DNA from: Alphaproteobacteria bacterium
Lineage (GTDB): Bacteria; Pseudomonadota; Alphaproteobacteria; Caulobacterales; Aquidulcibacteraceae
DNA length: 35,073 nt
NCBI GenBank assembly: GCA_030430715.1
Contig: JAUIJZ010000025.1
Coordinates: 1-35,073 of the forward strand
Direction: 5' to 3'
Shown: piece after piece, positions 11,521-19,661 of the stretch
Layout: every line of letters starts with the position of its first letter
Position numbering within the stretch: position 1 is the stretch's first letter
The notes under the pieces: generated by a model
Database searches by the model: none
The model's input: only the letters and a program-made list of their open reading frames with translations
What the model was told of the DNA's origin: nothing
Translations under genes and position numbers: made by a program

Positions 11521-13419
11521 ATGGTTACCCGGCGGTGGAAGAGCATCGACGCGTTCAGGCGCGACCGCGACGGCAATGTCGCGATGATGTGGGCGTTGAT
11601 GGGGGCGGTGCTGCTTGGCCTTGTCGGCCTCACCGTGGATTTCACGCGCGCGCAGATGATCCGCACGCAGATGCAAAACGCCGTCGATGGCGCGGCGCTC
11701 TATGCCGCGCGTTCGCAAGGGCTCAGCACCACTGAACGCAATGCGGCCGCGCGTTCTTATTATGACGCGGAGATGGGCTCTTATGGCCCAGGCGCGGAAC
11801 TCATCTTTACCGATCTGCCGGACAATCATGTCGCGATCGTTGCTCGGATGCCAATGCCGCTCAGTCTGGCCCGTCTTGTCGGCGGCGGCGACTGGACGCT
11901 TGAGGTCGGCTCTGAAGCGGAGCGGGGCGGCGTCAATATCGAAGTCGCCATGATGCTTGACGTGACCGGCTCGATGGGCGGCTCGCGCATCAGCAATTTG
12001 CGCGACGCCGCGAATGACCTGATCGGCATCGTCGTGCGCGATCAGCAATCGCCGTATTATTCGCGCGTCGGCTTGGCGCCGTATTCGATGGGTGTGAATG
12101 CGGGCTCTTATGCGACAGCCGCGCGCGGCGCGATTACGGGTGGGCGCTCACTGAATGCGACATCGCTGAATTGGTTGAGCTCGACCACGCGCAATATCAG
12201 CGACATCGAGAAAGCAAACCGCTGCCGGCGCTCGGGCTGCGACCTAACCGTAACAAGCAATGGCCACGGCTATCAGGATGGCGACCGCATCTATATCAGC
12301 GGCGTGAACGGCATGACGGATGTCAACGGCGAAGTGTTCACCGTCGATTACGTCAATTCCAACAGCTTCGTCCTCGAACATTCGCCGAGTGGCGGCGCGG
12401 TGAACGGGCGTGACTTCCGCAATTATTCATCGGGCGGCACGATGCGCCGATGCCTGACGCCGGAATGCGAAGTCGTGTTCTCATCGAACAATCACGGTTT
12501 TTCGGCTGGCGATTATATTTACATCACCGGCGTCAACGGGATGAACGATTCCAATGGCGCGCAGGAAATCAACAATCCCAATCCTGTGAACCGCAACAAC
12601 CCGGCGCTCTGGCGCGTCGGAACGGTGTTCGATTCAAACCGGTTCTCCCTCAGGGATTCGTACGCGCCGTACTACAGCAATTACAATTCCGGCGGCACGG
12701 CTTATTGTCTCCAATATGGCTGCCAATATCTGCGCTTCGCCAATGCCAGCAATGGCACGATCCGGGTGCATCCGATCAGCACTTGCGTAAGTGAGCGCAC
12801 GGGCGGGAACCGTTACACCGATGTCGCGCCCGCGGGCTCGCCGGTTGGGCTCAATTATCCTGCCGATGGCAATCCGTGCCTCAGTAGCGAAATTCTCCCG
12901 CTGACGAGCAACCGCACTTTGCTGACCAACCGCGTCAACGCGATGCAGGCGGCGGGCTCTACCGCGGGGCAGATTGGCGTGGAATGGGCTTGGTATTTGC
13001 TCTCGCCAAACTGGAGCTCGTTGTGGCCGGGTTCGGGCGTCGCCGCTTATAACGCGCCGCGCACGGTGAAGATCGTCGTCATCATGACGGATGGCGAATT
13101 CAACACGCCGTATTGCAATGGCGTCATTGCCGAAGACGCCGGTTCGGGCAGCGGTTCATCCTCGGATCACATCAATTGCAACGCCACCAACGGCAATCCG
13201 TTCGCGCAGGCTCAGGCGACGTGCCAGGCGATGAAGCAGGCTGGGGTCATCATCTATACGGTGGGCTTCGAAATATCGAACAGCCAGAACGTGACCAACT
13301 TGCTGGCAAATTGCGCGACGAGTTCGGGGCACCGCTTTATGGCCTCGAACGGTCAGGAATTGCGCGATTCATTCCGGCAGATCGCCAACTCGATCACGCA
13401 ATTGCGCATCACCCGATAG
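11521..13419 (+). CDS. TadG-like pilus protein: TadE/G N-terminus, von Willebrand domain with inserted FCCH-like repeats
   Basis: 632 residues. A basic start and one hydrophobic helix (~21-41, [19 protein letters not shown]) preceded by D-R-D-G-N form the TadE/TadG pilin-like anchor seen in Flp/Tad pilus proteins. A vWA domain begins ~139 (MIDAS D147-x-T149-x-S151) and resumes near 519 ([11 protein letters not shown]). Between them lies an insert with two tandem units, each opening with C-x4-C (C235/C240, C311/C316) and containing G-D-x-I-Y-I-x-G-V-N-G-M-x-D-x-N-G. A third C-x4-C (C396/C401) begins a truncated unit. The units resemble E1 FCCH-type domains found in phage and surface proteins. 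The ATG at 11521 has GAGG upstream. No other tad genes are nearby, so it is an orphan. Confidence 0.88.
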   Translation: MVTRRWKSIDAFRRDRDGNVAMMWALMGAVLLGLVGLTVDFTRAQMIRTQMQNAVDGAALYAARSQGLSTTERNAAARSYYDAEMGSYGPGAELIFTDLPDNHVAIVARMPMPLSLARLVGGGDWTLEVGSEAERGGVNIEVAMMLDVTGSMGGSRISNLRDAANDLIGIVVRDQQSPYYSRVGLAPYSMGVNAGSYATAARGAITGGRSLNATSLNWLSSTTRNISDIEKANRCRRSGCDLTVTSNGHGYQDGDRIYISGVNGMTDVNGEVFTVDYVNSNSFVLEHSPSGGAVNGRDFRNYSSGGTMRRCLTPECEVVFSSNNHGFSAGDYIYITGVNGMNDSNGAQEINNPNPVNRNNPALWRVGTVFDSNRFSLRDSYAPYYSNYNSGGTAYCLQYGCQYLRFANASNGTIRVHPISTCVSERTGGNRYTDVAPAGSPVGLNYPADGNPCLSSEILPLTSNRTLLTNRVNAMQAAGSTAGQIGVEWAWYLLSPNWSSLWPGSGVAAYNAPRTVKIVVIMTDGEFNTPYCNGVIAEDAGSGSGSSSDHINCNATNGNPFAQAQATCQAMKQAGVIIYTVGFEISNSQNVTNLLANCATSSGHRFMASNGQELRDSFRQIANSITQLRITR

Positions 13420-13428
13420 GCGCGCGTC

Positions 13429-13779
13429 TTACATCACAACGTCATTGTGCTCATCGAGCACGACGACGCTTGGATTATAATTGCGCGCCTGCTCCGCCGG
13501 CATCTGGCAATACGCGACGATGATCACGGTATCGTCCGGTTGGGCGAGCCGCGCCGCGGCGCCATTGATGCCGATGGTGCGCGATCCGCGCGGCGCTTCG
13601 ATCGCATAAGTGGTGAAGCGCGCGCCGGTATTGATGTTGAGCACGTCGACCTGTTCGTGCGGCAGGATGCCGGCGCGATCCAGCAGGTCGCTGTCGATTG
13701 AAATCGAGCCCTCATAATGGAGATCGGTTTGCGTCACGCGTGCGCGATGCAGCTTAGCCTTTAGGAGCGTAAGGATCAT
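13429..13779 (-). CDS. panD: Aspartate 1-decarboxylase proenzyme
   Basis: 116 residues. It converts aspartate to beta-alanine for pantothenate and CoA synthesis. The proenzyme cleaves itself between G24 and S25 in HYEGSISID to form the pyruvoyl group. Other family patterns seen are [25 protein letters not shown] and IIVAYCQM. The ATG directly abuts the TAA of the upstream TIR-like/TonB gene (TAAATG, no gap), and no independent ribosome binding site is evident, so translation is probably coupled. It converges on the tadG-like gene with 9 bases between them. Confidence 0.97.
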   Translation of the reverse strand: MILTLLKAKLHRARVTQTDLHYEGSISIDSDLLDRAGILPHEQVDVLNINTGARFTTYAIEAPRGSRTIGINGAAARLAQPDDTVIIVAYCQMPAEQARNYNPSVVVLDEHNDVVM

Positions 13780-15423
13780 TTAGTCGGCGGTCCTGAACAT
13801 GATCGGAACGCGCGCCCTGCTGCCGGCGGCGGGGGCGCCGTTCGAGAGTTGCGCCTCGGCGCGGTAGCTGCGCACGATCGTCAGCGCGGCAGCGCCAAAG
13901 CCCATGCCGGCGGGTGACTCCGAAGCGACGGAGCAGCTCAATGACAGATTGGGCAGCACGGTGCAATTCAACGTCACGCTTCCATCGATGCCGTCGCGCA
14001 GTGCGCGGCGGGGATAGGATCTGGAAACGACGCGCGCGCTCGGGCGCTGCGCCCACCGGACTTCGCCGGGCGGGAGCGGACGGGCCGGCGTGGCGGCTGG
14101 CGCAGGCGCGGCAGTTGGCGCAGGGGCGGCCGCAGCGGGCGGCGGTGCGGCGGGCGCCGGCCGTAGCGGGACCGGCGCTGGCGCTGCCGGCGACAGCGGC
14201 ACAGCGGCGCGAGGTCGATTTTCGGCGACGTCGAAATTGGCGACCGGCGCTGGTGTTGGCGGCTCGGGTTCTTCGCGGACGCGCTGCTGCGTTTGTTCCC
14301 GCTGCGCTTCTTGGCGCTGCGTCGCTTCGCGCGCAGGCGGCGGCGCTTCAATGGAGGTGGGCTCTTCCGCGATAGCGGCCAATTCCTGTGAGGGCGCCGC
14401 CAGCGTTTGCGCGCCGTCCGCAGATGGCCCGGTGCTGCTGGGCGCTTCCTGCGCATCCGCCAATATCTCTTCGCTTGGCGGGGCGCCCATGCGGCCATCG
14501 CCGAGATAAAGCGCCCCGGCGGCTGCCGCGCCGCCGAGCAGCAATATGATCACCAGCCAACGAAGACCGCCGCCGCCGCTTTGCGCGCGCGGTTCGCGGG
14601 CTTCCAGGCGATCGTAGCGGCCGTCATAGAGGGGCGGCGGCGGCTCGCGACGGCGTGGCGGCGGTTCCGGCGCATAGCGCGGCTCGGGCCGGGGCGGCGG
14701 GGCCTCGGCGCGCACAGGCGGCGGCTCTGGCCGTCGCGGGGGCGGCGCAGGCGGCGCTGGAATAGGGGCGCGGGCTGAGCGCGGCTCAGGTTCGGCGGAA
14801 GTGAGCTGTTTCAGGCGAAGCTCGGCCACATCGGCGAATTCGCCATCCGGTCCGAAGCGCGCCAGATAATCGAGAAACACGGCTGGATCGCGGCTATTGC
14901 GGATCGAGCGCCAGAGCGCGGCTTCGGAATCGAGTGGATCGGCCGCCGAGGGCGGCGGAGGCGGCGGCGGCGGCGGCGCCGCCCGCGGCAGCGGCGCTGC
15001 GCGCTGAGGCGTGTAATCCTGTTTGGGCTGCGCGTCCGCGGAAACGGCCACGGCGGCGCGCGCGGCGTTCACCATGCGGTCGACCGCGAAAAAGAGCGGA
15101 TCGAGCGACTGATCGTCTGGATCGCCATCCCAGTGCGACAGGTCGAAAGCGGGGGAATCGCCGATGCTGGATGGCGGCGGCGGCTCAATGAGGCTGGCGA
15201 CAACGGCTTTGTTCGCGTTGATCACGCGCTGAGCCGCATCCAAAAACGGGCGTGAGCGGATCGAAGCTTGCGACCACACCACGACGCCCGCGCCGCTTGA
15301 GCGCAGGGCGGCGTCGCTGCTGGGCGCGCCGCCGATAGAAAATCCTGCCGCTTCAAACATGTCGGCCAGGGCCTTGGCCCGTGGCTCGTCCTCACGCACA
15401 CAAACTATGAGCACGTCCGCCAT
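13780..15423 (-). CDS. TIR-like / TonB C-terminal domain fusion protein, single membrane span
   Basis: 547 residues in five parts. Residues 1-120 look like a degenerate TIR domain (VLIVCVREDE, VVVWSQASIRS, FDLSHWDGD). Residues ~165-208 carry the motif EALW-x2-I-x-N-S-x-D-P-x-x-FLDYLARFGPDGEF-A-x-x-A, often found beside caspase or TIR domains. A proline-rich linker follows, then a transmembrane helix at 288-308, a second Pro/Ala linker, and a TonB-type C-terminal domain at ~455-547 (SRSYPRRALRDGIDGSVTLNCTV). The usual TIR W-x3-E catalytic region reads PFLDAA, so NAD cleavage is doubtful. Topology would put TIR in the cytoplasm and TonB in the periplasm. GGGAG precedes the ATG. No ExbB/ExbD is nearby. 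Confidence 0.8.
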   Translation of the reverse strand: MADVLIVCVREDEPRAKALADMFEAAGFSIGGAPSSDAALRSSGAGVVVWSQASIRSRPFLDAAQRVINANKAVVASLIEPPPPSSIGDSPAFDLSHWDGDPDDQSLDPLFFAVDRMVNAARAAVAVSADAQPKQDYTPQRAAPLPRAAPPPPPPPPPSAADPLDSEAALWRSIRNSRDPAVFLDYLARFGPDGEFADVAELRLKQLTSAEPEPRSARAPIPAPPAPPPRRPEPPPVRAEAPPPRPEPRYAPEPPPRRREPPPPLYDGRYDRLEAREPRAQSGGGGLRWLVIILLLGGAAAAGALYLGDGRMGAPPSEEILADAQEAPSSTGPSADGAQTLAAPSQELAAIAEEPTSIEAPPPAREATQRQEAQREQTQQRVREEPEPPTPAPVANFDVAENRPRAAVPLSPAAPAPVPLRPAPAAPPPAAAAPAPTAAPAPAATPARPLPPGEVRWAQRPSARVVSRSYPRRALRDGIDGSVTLNCTVLPNLSLSCSVASESPAGMGFGAAALTIVRSYRAEAQLSNGAPAAGSRARVPIMFRTAD

Positions 15424-15524
15424 GACGTCTCCCGCGCGCCCTCCCGAGGCAATGCTAGCAGCGGCAATAGCATGGAAGAAAGCGCCGCAACACAGTCGAA
15501 CGCTTCAGGCGCGATTAAAACCCG

Positions 15525-16133
15525 TCAAACGAGAGGCTCGAACCGGCCCGTTTCGGCGTTAAGCATTTCGAGCGCGCCATCGGCCACGCCATAGCGCATG
15601 CCGACCAATTGCAGCCCGCGCTCGGCGATCGCGTCGCTGATGAAAGGGAAGGTGGCGAGATTTTCCAGCGTCACGCGGATGGATTCGTGCTCGAGATCGG
15701 TTTGCGGGTCGGGCGCGCTACGGTCGATGCGCGCCTTCGCGGCGTCGAGCAGGCCGACCCAGGTATCGAGAAACGATTTCGGATCGCGCGGCTTGTCGCT
15801 CAGCGCCGCCGCGACGCCGCCGCATTGGGCGTGGCCCAGCACGAGCACGGTTTCGACTTTCAGATGCACCACCGCGAATTCGATCGCGGCGCTAACGCCG
15901 TGAAAGCCCGGCTCGCGTTCATACGGCGGCGCCAGATTGGCGACATTGCGCACCACGAACAGCTCGCCCGGCGCGGCGTCGAAGATGGTTGCGGGATCGA
16001 CCCGGCTGTCGGCGCAGCCGATCACCAGAACCCGTGGCGACTGCCCCTTTTCCGAGAGCCGCTTGTGCAGCGCGCGCAGCTCCGGCCAGCGCGTCTGGCG
16101 ATAGTTTCGATAGCCTTCAAGCAAGTGTTGCAT
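15525..16133 (-). CDS. Beta-class carbonic anhydrase
   Basis: 202 residues. It interconverts CO2 and bicarbonate with zinc. Ligands and partners visible: C40 and D42 (GCADSRVDP), H101 and C104 (GHAQCGG), and the conserved FVVRNVANL. The start MQHLLEGYRNYR is typical of alphaproteobacterial enzymes. A longer frame to 16247 runs into the TetR gene and adds a basic, unconserved stretch. It lies 67 bases after the TetR gene on the same strand. Bicarbonate is a substrate of CarB, but the two genes are not adjacent and no link can be claimed. Confidence 0.95.
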   Translation of the reverse strand: MQHLLEGYRNYRQTRWPELRALHKRLSEKGQSPRVLVIGCADSRVDPATIFDAAPGELFVVRNVANLAPPYEREPGFHGVSAAIEFAVVHLKVETVLVLGHAQCGGVAAALSDKPRDPKSFLDTWVGLLDAAKARIDRSAPDPQTDLEHESIRVTLENLATFPFISDAIAERGLQLVGMRYGVADGALEMLNAETGRFEPLV

Positions 16134-16200
16134 GCGCTCTTTGAAGCCCCTTGGCGCGGCCAGCGCAAGCTTTCCTTTGGGCCGCGCGGTTCCCCGGCGC

Positions 16201-16779
16201 TTAGCCTTGCAGCGCGCCTGCGAGCGCCCGCATCGCGCTGGACGCATTCACGTGCGCGCTCGAATTGGCCTGCGCTTTCGACACCATGAAGGCGCCTTCC
16301 ATCGCCGCCACCAAAGCGGACGCGAACACTTGCGCGTTTTTTGTACTCATCCCGCGCGCTTCGCCGGCGGCCGCGACCTCGCGCTCCCAGGCGCCGAAGG
16401 CCTCGCGCACGGCGGCGGCGAGCTTTTCGTTGCCGCTGCTGAGGCCAGCCGCGATCGCCGCCATCGGGCACGACGAAAGATAGCCGCGATCCTTGCATTC
16501 CTTCGCGGTGGTCTTGAACACGCGCGTGACATAATCGTCGAGATTGACGCCGGATTCATTGAGCGCGCGAAAGCGCAGCGCCACGCTCTGGCCGACACGC
16601 TCGACCACTTCGACGCCGATCTGCTCCTTGCCGCCTGGAAAATGGAAATAGAGCGAGCCGCGCGGCGCGCCGGATGTTTCGAGCAACTCGGCGATGCCGA
16701 CGCCCTCATAGCCGCGCGCGCGGAATAGCTCGATTGCGGCGGAGAGGATGTCTTCGCGTGCGGAAGAAGGTTTGGCCAT
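16201..16779 (-). CDS. TetR/AcrR-family repressor (LmrA/YxaF-like)
   Basis: 192 residues. The N-terminal HTH covers ~9-55 (REDILSAAIELFRARGYEGVGIAELLETSGAPRGSLYFHFPGGKEQI). The C-terminal ligand domain has the CPMAAIAAGLS and FASALVAAMEGAFMVSKAQ patterns of the LmrA/YxaF-type subgroup. It is divergent from a small exported protein, and the 93 bases between starts contain two GACCGGTC palindromes arranged as a perfect inverted repeat. It probably represses itself and that neighbour. The ligand is unknown. The carbonic anhydrase gene follows on the same strand and could be co-transcribed. Confidence 0.92.
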   Translation of the reverse strand: MAKPSSAREDILSAAIELFRARGYEGVGIAELLETSGAPRGSLYFHFPGGKEQIGVEVVERVGQSVALRFRALNESGVNLDDYVTRVFKTTAKECKDRGYLSSCPMAAIAAGLSSGNEKLAAAVREAFGAWEREVAAAGEARGMSTKNAQVFASALVAAMEGAFMVSKAQANSSAHVNASSAMRALAGALQG

Positions 16780-16799
16780 TGACGCTACGATAGCACTTG

Positions 16800-16847
16800 T
16801 ATGACGACCGGTCTAGTGATATTGCCGCAAATAGACCGGTCGTCATA
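16800..16847. promoter_or_regulatory. Duplicated TetR-type operator
   Basis: A 16-bp arm TATGACGACCGGTCTA (16800-16815) is repeated as its exact reverse complement at 16832-16847, with a 16-base spacer. Each arm contains the 8-bp palindrome GACCGGTC (16806-16813 and 16834-16841), with centres 28 bp apart. This fits two TetR dimers on the divergent promoter. TAGACC/GGTCTA-type half-sites are usual for several TetR-family regulators. Confidence 0.75.
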
Positions 16848-16872
16848 GTGCCGTGTCTTTGGAGTTCTCCCA

Positions 16873-17196
16873 ATGAACAAGTCCATTTTTACGTTGGCTT
16901 TGGCCGCTTCCGTGCTTGCGCCCGGCTTCGCCCTGGCGCGCGACAATGGCGAACGCAACGAGGCGATCCGTCTGTGCGTGGAGGAAGTCGTCTCCCGCAC
17001 CGGATTGAACGCGGAGCAGGTGCGCTTCGACGAATTGCGTGTCGGCCGCAACACCATCCGCGTCGATGTCGATGTGTGGCGCGGCAACCAATTGCAAAAT
17101 GTGCGCTGCGATGTGGCGCGCGGCGAAGCGCTTACGATCGCCGCGCTCGTTCCCGCGCTTGTTGCCGAGACGGCGGATTTGAGCGGCTCACGCTAA
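16873..17196 (+). CDS. Small exported protein of unknown function, probable TetR target
   Basis: 107 residues with a clear Sec signal peptide: a basic start MNKS, a hydrophobic core, and a likely cleavage after A-L-A near residue 22. The mature ~85 residues hold two cysteines (in RLCVEEV and NVRCDVA) that could form a disulfide, plus an alternating pattern VRFDELRVGRNTIRVDVDVW suggestive of beta strands. I do not recognise the family. GGAG lies 8 bases before the ATG. The duplicated operator directly upstream suggests tight control by the divergent TetR protein. A good intrinsic terminator follows at 17257. Confidence 0.85.
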   Translation: MNKSIFTLALAASVLAPGFALARDNGERNEAIRLCVEEVVSRTGLNAEQVRFDELRVGRNTIRVDVDVWRGNQLQNVRCDVARGEALTIAALVPALVAETADLSGSR

Positions 17197-17256
17197 ATCG
17201 CCTCGGAATCTTTGCCCAGAGCAGCCGCGACTCCCACGCGGCCGCTCGCTCCTCTT

Positions 17257-17286
17257 AAGCGCCTCCTGCAAACGGGGGCGCTTTTT
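17257..17286 (+). terminator. Intrinsic terminator
   Basis: AAGCGCCTCC (17257-17266) pairs with GGGGGCGCTT (17274-17283), with one G-U pair and a 7-base loop, followed by a run of Ts. It ends the transcript of the exported-protein gene. Confidence 0.85.
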
Positions 17287-17345
17287 TGTGTGCGGTTGAG
17301 GAAGTTCGCTGAGAGCGGACGGCGCCAAGTTGCGCTCTCACGGTG

Positions 17346-17519
17346 TCAGTAGACCGGTATGGTGGTTCGATGAAATAACGCAAACACCGTTACACAAACG
17401 CACAATATCAACATCAGCCAAATGGCAAGTGTAGTGCGTCTAGCCTCGCGCAGCATTTGCTCCTGTATTTCCCGGTCGATCTCATCCAAATCTAGTTTAT
17501 TAGGCTCGCTATCACTCAT
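17346..17519 (-). CDS. Small single-span membrane protein, unknown
   Basis: 57 residues from an ATG at 17517-17519. A charged N-terminus (LDLDEIDREIQEQMLREARR) likely forms an amphipathic helix, followed by one transmembrane segment (TLAIWLMLILCVCVTVFALF) and a short tail. Its codon use is visibly AT-richer than its neighbours, which suggests a different origin. No ribosome binding site is clear. I do not recognise it. Confidence 0.5.
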   Translation of the reverse strand: MSDSEPNKLDLDEIDREIQEQMLREARRTTLAIWLMLILCVCVTVFALFHRTTIPVY

Positions 17520-17616
17520 CACACATGCCGTTGCTGGTCTGGCAACCACTCTAGCGCTTTACGCCGCAAACGCGAGTGTCTCCTTCGGGCCAATAGCAGA
17601 CCTTAGCGCCATCGCT

Positions 17617-17696
17617 ACCTCTCTCCTTGTGGGAGAGGGCGATGCCGCGCGCAACAGAGTGTTCAAGCGCCGTCTGGGTGAGGGGTGTCGGCGCTT
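17617..17696. repeat. Dispersed-repeat-like sequence with two hairpins
   Basis: The stretch contains CTCTC-cttgtgg-GAGAG (17621-17635 region) and AAGCGCCG/CGGCGCTT (17665-17672 and 17689-17696) around GGGTGAGGGG. Sequences of the form 'CTCTCC-TTGTGGGAGAGG...GGGTGAGGGG' recur between genes in many alphaproteobacterial genomes. No second copy is in this window to confirm it. The surrounding 17520-17804 holds no gene that I can support. Confidence 0.5.
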
Positions 17697-17804
17697 TGCC
17701 CAGCCTCTATCCCACACGCCGCCCGTTGAAATCCGTACAAAACCAAGCCGCCGCGCCCAATCAATCCGACCGCCTAAATCCGCGCCGCATACTTGCCGCG
17801 CATC

Positions 17805-18332
17805 ATGCGTCTCGCACCGACCCTCCTTACTCCGCTCCGCCGCGACAGGTACGTCACCTGGGCGCGTTTGATGCTGCTATGGGTCAGCGCAGCTTTGTTC
17901 GGCGCAGTGCGTTTCAACCGCCGCCACATCAAGCAGCGTTATGGCTTGCTCTGGCTCGGCGATTTGGAGCGTATGGTGTGCAATCTGACGCTCATTCGCG
18001 CGGTGGAGCTGGCGCGCGTGCCGCTGGATGATAGGCGCCGGCATGTGCGCCGTTTCGCGCGGCCTGGTTTTCGCCGCCCGCGGATCAACGATTGCGAGCG
18101 CGTCATTTTTGGCTCGCGTTTACGCCGGCATTTGCGCTGCGCCGATTCTTACACACGCATTGCCCGCATGCTCGATGCGCTGGCCGATCTTGACGCCTTT
18201 ACGCGCCGCTATTTTCTGAAGCGGATCCAGCGCAAGCTGACAAAGCTGTGCCCGGTCGTGGCCGTGCGCCCGCCGGCGCACGGTTTCGCCAGCGCGACCG
18301 CGCCTGCGCCGCTGGCGGCGGATTCGTCCTAG
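17805..18332 (+). CDS. Arginine-rich protein of unknown function
   Basis: 175 residues. A hydrophobic stretch near residues 21-36 (WARLMLLWVSAALFGAV) follows a basic N-terminus and may anchor it to the membrane. The rest is rich in Arg and Leu (RRRHVRRFARPGFRRPR, GSRLRRHLR), with a low-complexity Ala/Pro tail. There is no recognised motif. The start is the first ATG in the frame, and a TTG lies 12 bases earlier. No ribosome binding site is obvious. Nucleic-acid or membrane-surface binding would be a guess from charge alone. Confidence 0.6.
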   Translation: MRLAPTLLTPLRRDRYVTWARLMLLWVSAALFGAVRFNRRHIKQRYGLLWLGDLERMVCNLTLIRAVELARVPLDDRRRHVRRFARPGFRRPRINDCERVIFGSRLRRHLRCADSYTRIARMLDALADLDAFTRRYFLKRIQRKLTKLCPVVAVRPPAHGFASATAPAPLAADSS

Positions 18333-18338
18333 CGGACC

Positions 18339-18406
18339 GCCGGCTTCCAGCCGGCATGAAAACACCCGCCAGAGTGAAACGCCCCGCGCGCCAGCGCGCC
18401 GGGGGC
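18339..18406. repeat. Pair of GC-rich palindromes
   Basis: GCCGGCT-tcc-AGCCGGC (18339-18355) and GCCCCGCGCGC-ca-GCGCGCcGGGGGC (18381-18406) lie between the Arg-rich gene and the oxygenase gene. A T-run at 18419-18425 follows the second, after a gap of ~12 bases. They may be a REP-type repeat, a terminator, or both. Confidence 0.45.
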
Positions 18407-18449
18407 GTGGACGCATGCTTTTTTTACAAGCGCTGCCTATGATCCGCTG

Positions 18450-19055
18450 ATGCCCGAGATCGAATCCCTGTTCGTCACCAAATTGTACCGCGCCCGCGCC
18501 GATGGCGTGGACAATGCCGCGCTGTTGAAATCGTGCCACGCGATCGCGGCGGAGGATGAGGCGGGCAAGAGTTGGAGTAAACAGAAGGGCTATAAGGGCT
18601 ACACGTCCTATGCTTCGCTGAATGATCTGCCCAAGCGCGATCCGGCGTTCGCCGAACTCAAATCGGTATTGGACAAACACGCGGGCGCGTTTGCCAAGGC
18701 GCTGCATTTGGATTTGGGGCGGCGCAAGCTGAAGCTGGATTCACTCTGGATCAACGTGTTGGCGCCGGGCGGCGTACATTCGGGCCATGTGCATCCGCAT
18801 TCAGCGCTCAGCGGCACCTATTATGTCGATGTGCCGGCGGGGGCTTCGGCGTTGAAGCTGGAAGATCCGCGCCACCCGCTGATGATGGCCGCGCCACCGC
18901 GCCTGGAAGACGCGCCGCGCGAAGAGCGCACCTTCGTCTATGTGGCGCCGAACGCTGGCGAGCTGCTGATGTGGGAAAGTTTCGTGCGCCATGAAGTGCC
19001 GGCCAATGGCGCCAAGAAAGCGCGCGTGAGCGTCAGCTTCAATTATGGCTGGTGA
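18450..19055 (+). CDS. TIGR02466-family putative 2-oxoglutarate/Fe(II) oxygenase
   Basis: 201 residues. The double-stranded beta-helix core has the iron-binding H-x-H (GHVHPHSALSGTYYV, ~110-120), a distal histidine in FVRHEV (~184) and an arginine in RVSVSFNY that would bind 2-oxoglutarate. The segment IPAG-like DVPAGASALKLEDPR and the ending SFNYGW are characteristic. The family is predicted to hydroxylate unknown substrates and is common in marine phage and proteobacteria. It stands alone, with the Arg-rich gene upstream and the GNAT gene converging after 6 bases. Confidence 0.88.
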   Translation: MPEIESLFVTKLYRARADGVDNAALLKSCHAIAAEDEAGKSWSKQKGYKGYTSYASLNDLPKRDPAFAELKSVLDKHAGAFAKALHLDLGRRKLKLDSLWINVLAPGGVHSGHVHPHSALSGTYYVDVPAGASALKLEDPRHPLMMAAPPRLEDAPREERTFVYVAPNAGELLMWESFVRHEVPANGAKKARVSVSFNYGW

Positions 19056-19061
19056 TGAGAG

Positions 19062-19661
19062 CTAGAATTCGCGCAGCCAGAATTGCATCGGCTTGGCGCT
19101 TTCATCCGCCTCATCAAAATCTTTCCAGGGAAAATGGGCGATTGCTCCGGGCAGGGGCCTGTAACCGCGCGCGCGCCAGAACGGATCGAGCGGACGATAA
19201 TCCGCGGGTTTGCGAGGGTGATCGGCGGGGCGGATGACGGCGCAAAAACAGGCGCGTTTATAGCCTTTCGCACGCGCATGCGCCTCGCGCTGATCGAAAA
19301 ACGCATGGCCCACGCCGCGCCCGCGATAGGCAGGCAGCAGCACGGATTCACCGCAATAAAAAGTGCTGGCGAGGTCAAATCCGGCATCGGCGAGCGGCGC
19401 GCTGAATTCATCATGCTGCGTGTCGAGCCCCGAACCGGTCGCGCAGCCGATGATCTTGTCTCCGTCTATGGCGGCGACGATCAGCGCGTCGCGGCTTTGC
19501 GCGAAGGTCTTGATGTAATCCTGTTCGTAATCGAGCGCGCCGTCGCCGGTTGCGTCGTATAAATAAGGATAGGCGCTGAACACTTCGATGCGCAGCGCGG
19601 CCAGAGCCGGCAGCGCCTGGTCGAGCGCATCGCCTGTCAGGGCTTCGATGCGCAAACTCAC
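19062..19661 (-). CDS. GNAT-family N-acetyltransferase
   Basis: 199 residues. The acetyl-CoA loop YRGRGVGHAFFDQRE (~112-126) is the classic motif A. The start has LRIEVFSAYPYLYD and the end FWRARGYRPLPGAIAHFPWKDF. The acceptor is unknown. It starts at GTG 19659-19661, overlapping the TGA of the upstream SnoaL-like gene (GTGA), so the two are translated as a coupled pair. Confidence 0.88.
   Translation of the reverse strand: MSLRIEALTGDALDQALPALAALRIEVFSAYPYLYDATGDGALDYEQDYIKTFAQSRDALIVAAIDGDKIIGCATGSGLDTQHDEFSAPLADAGFDLASTFYCGESVLLPAYRGRGVGHAFFDQREAHARAKGYKRACFCAVIRPADHPRKPADYRPLDPFWRARGYRPLPGAIAHFPWKDFDEADESAKPMQFWLREF

Noticed and set aside
11215-12048. 278-codon N-terminal extension of the carB frame
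   Set aside because: It is antisense to the tadG-like gene, has no CarB similarity, and a proper ATG with GGAG lies at 11214.
13780-15423. TIR-TonB gene as part of an anti-phage defence system
   Set aside because: No effector or sensor partners are nearby, the TIR catalytic Glu region is lost, and the C-terminus is TonB-like.
16134-16247. Longer carbonic anhydrase start
   Set aside because: It runs into the end of the TetR gene with a basic unconserved stretch. The enzyme start MQHLLEGYRNYR fits the family.
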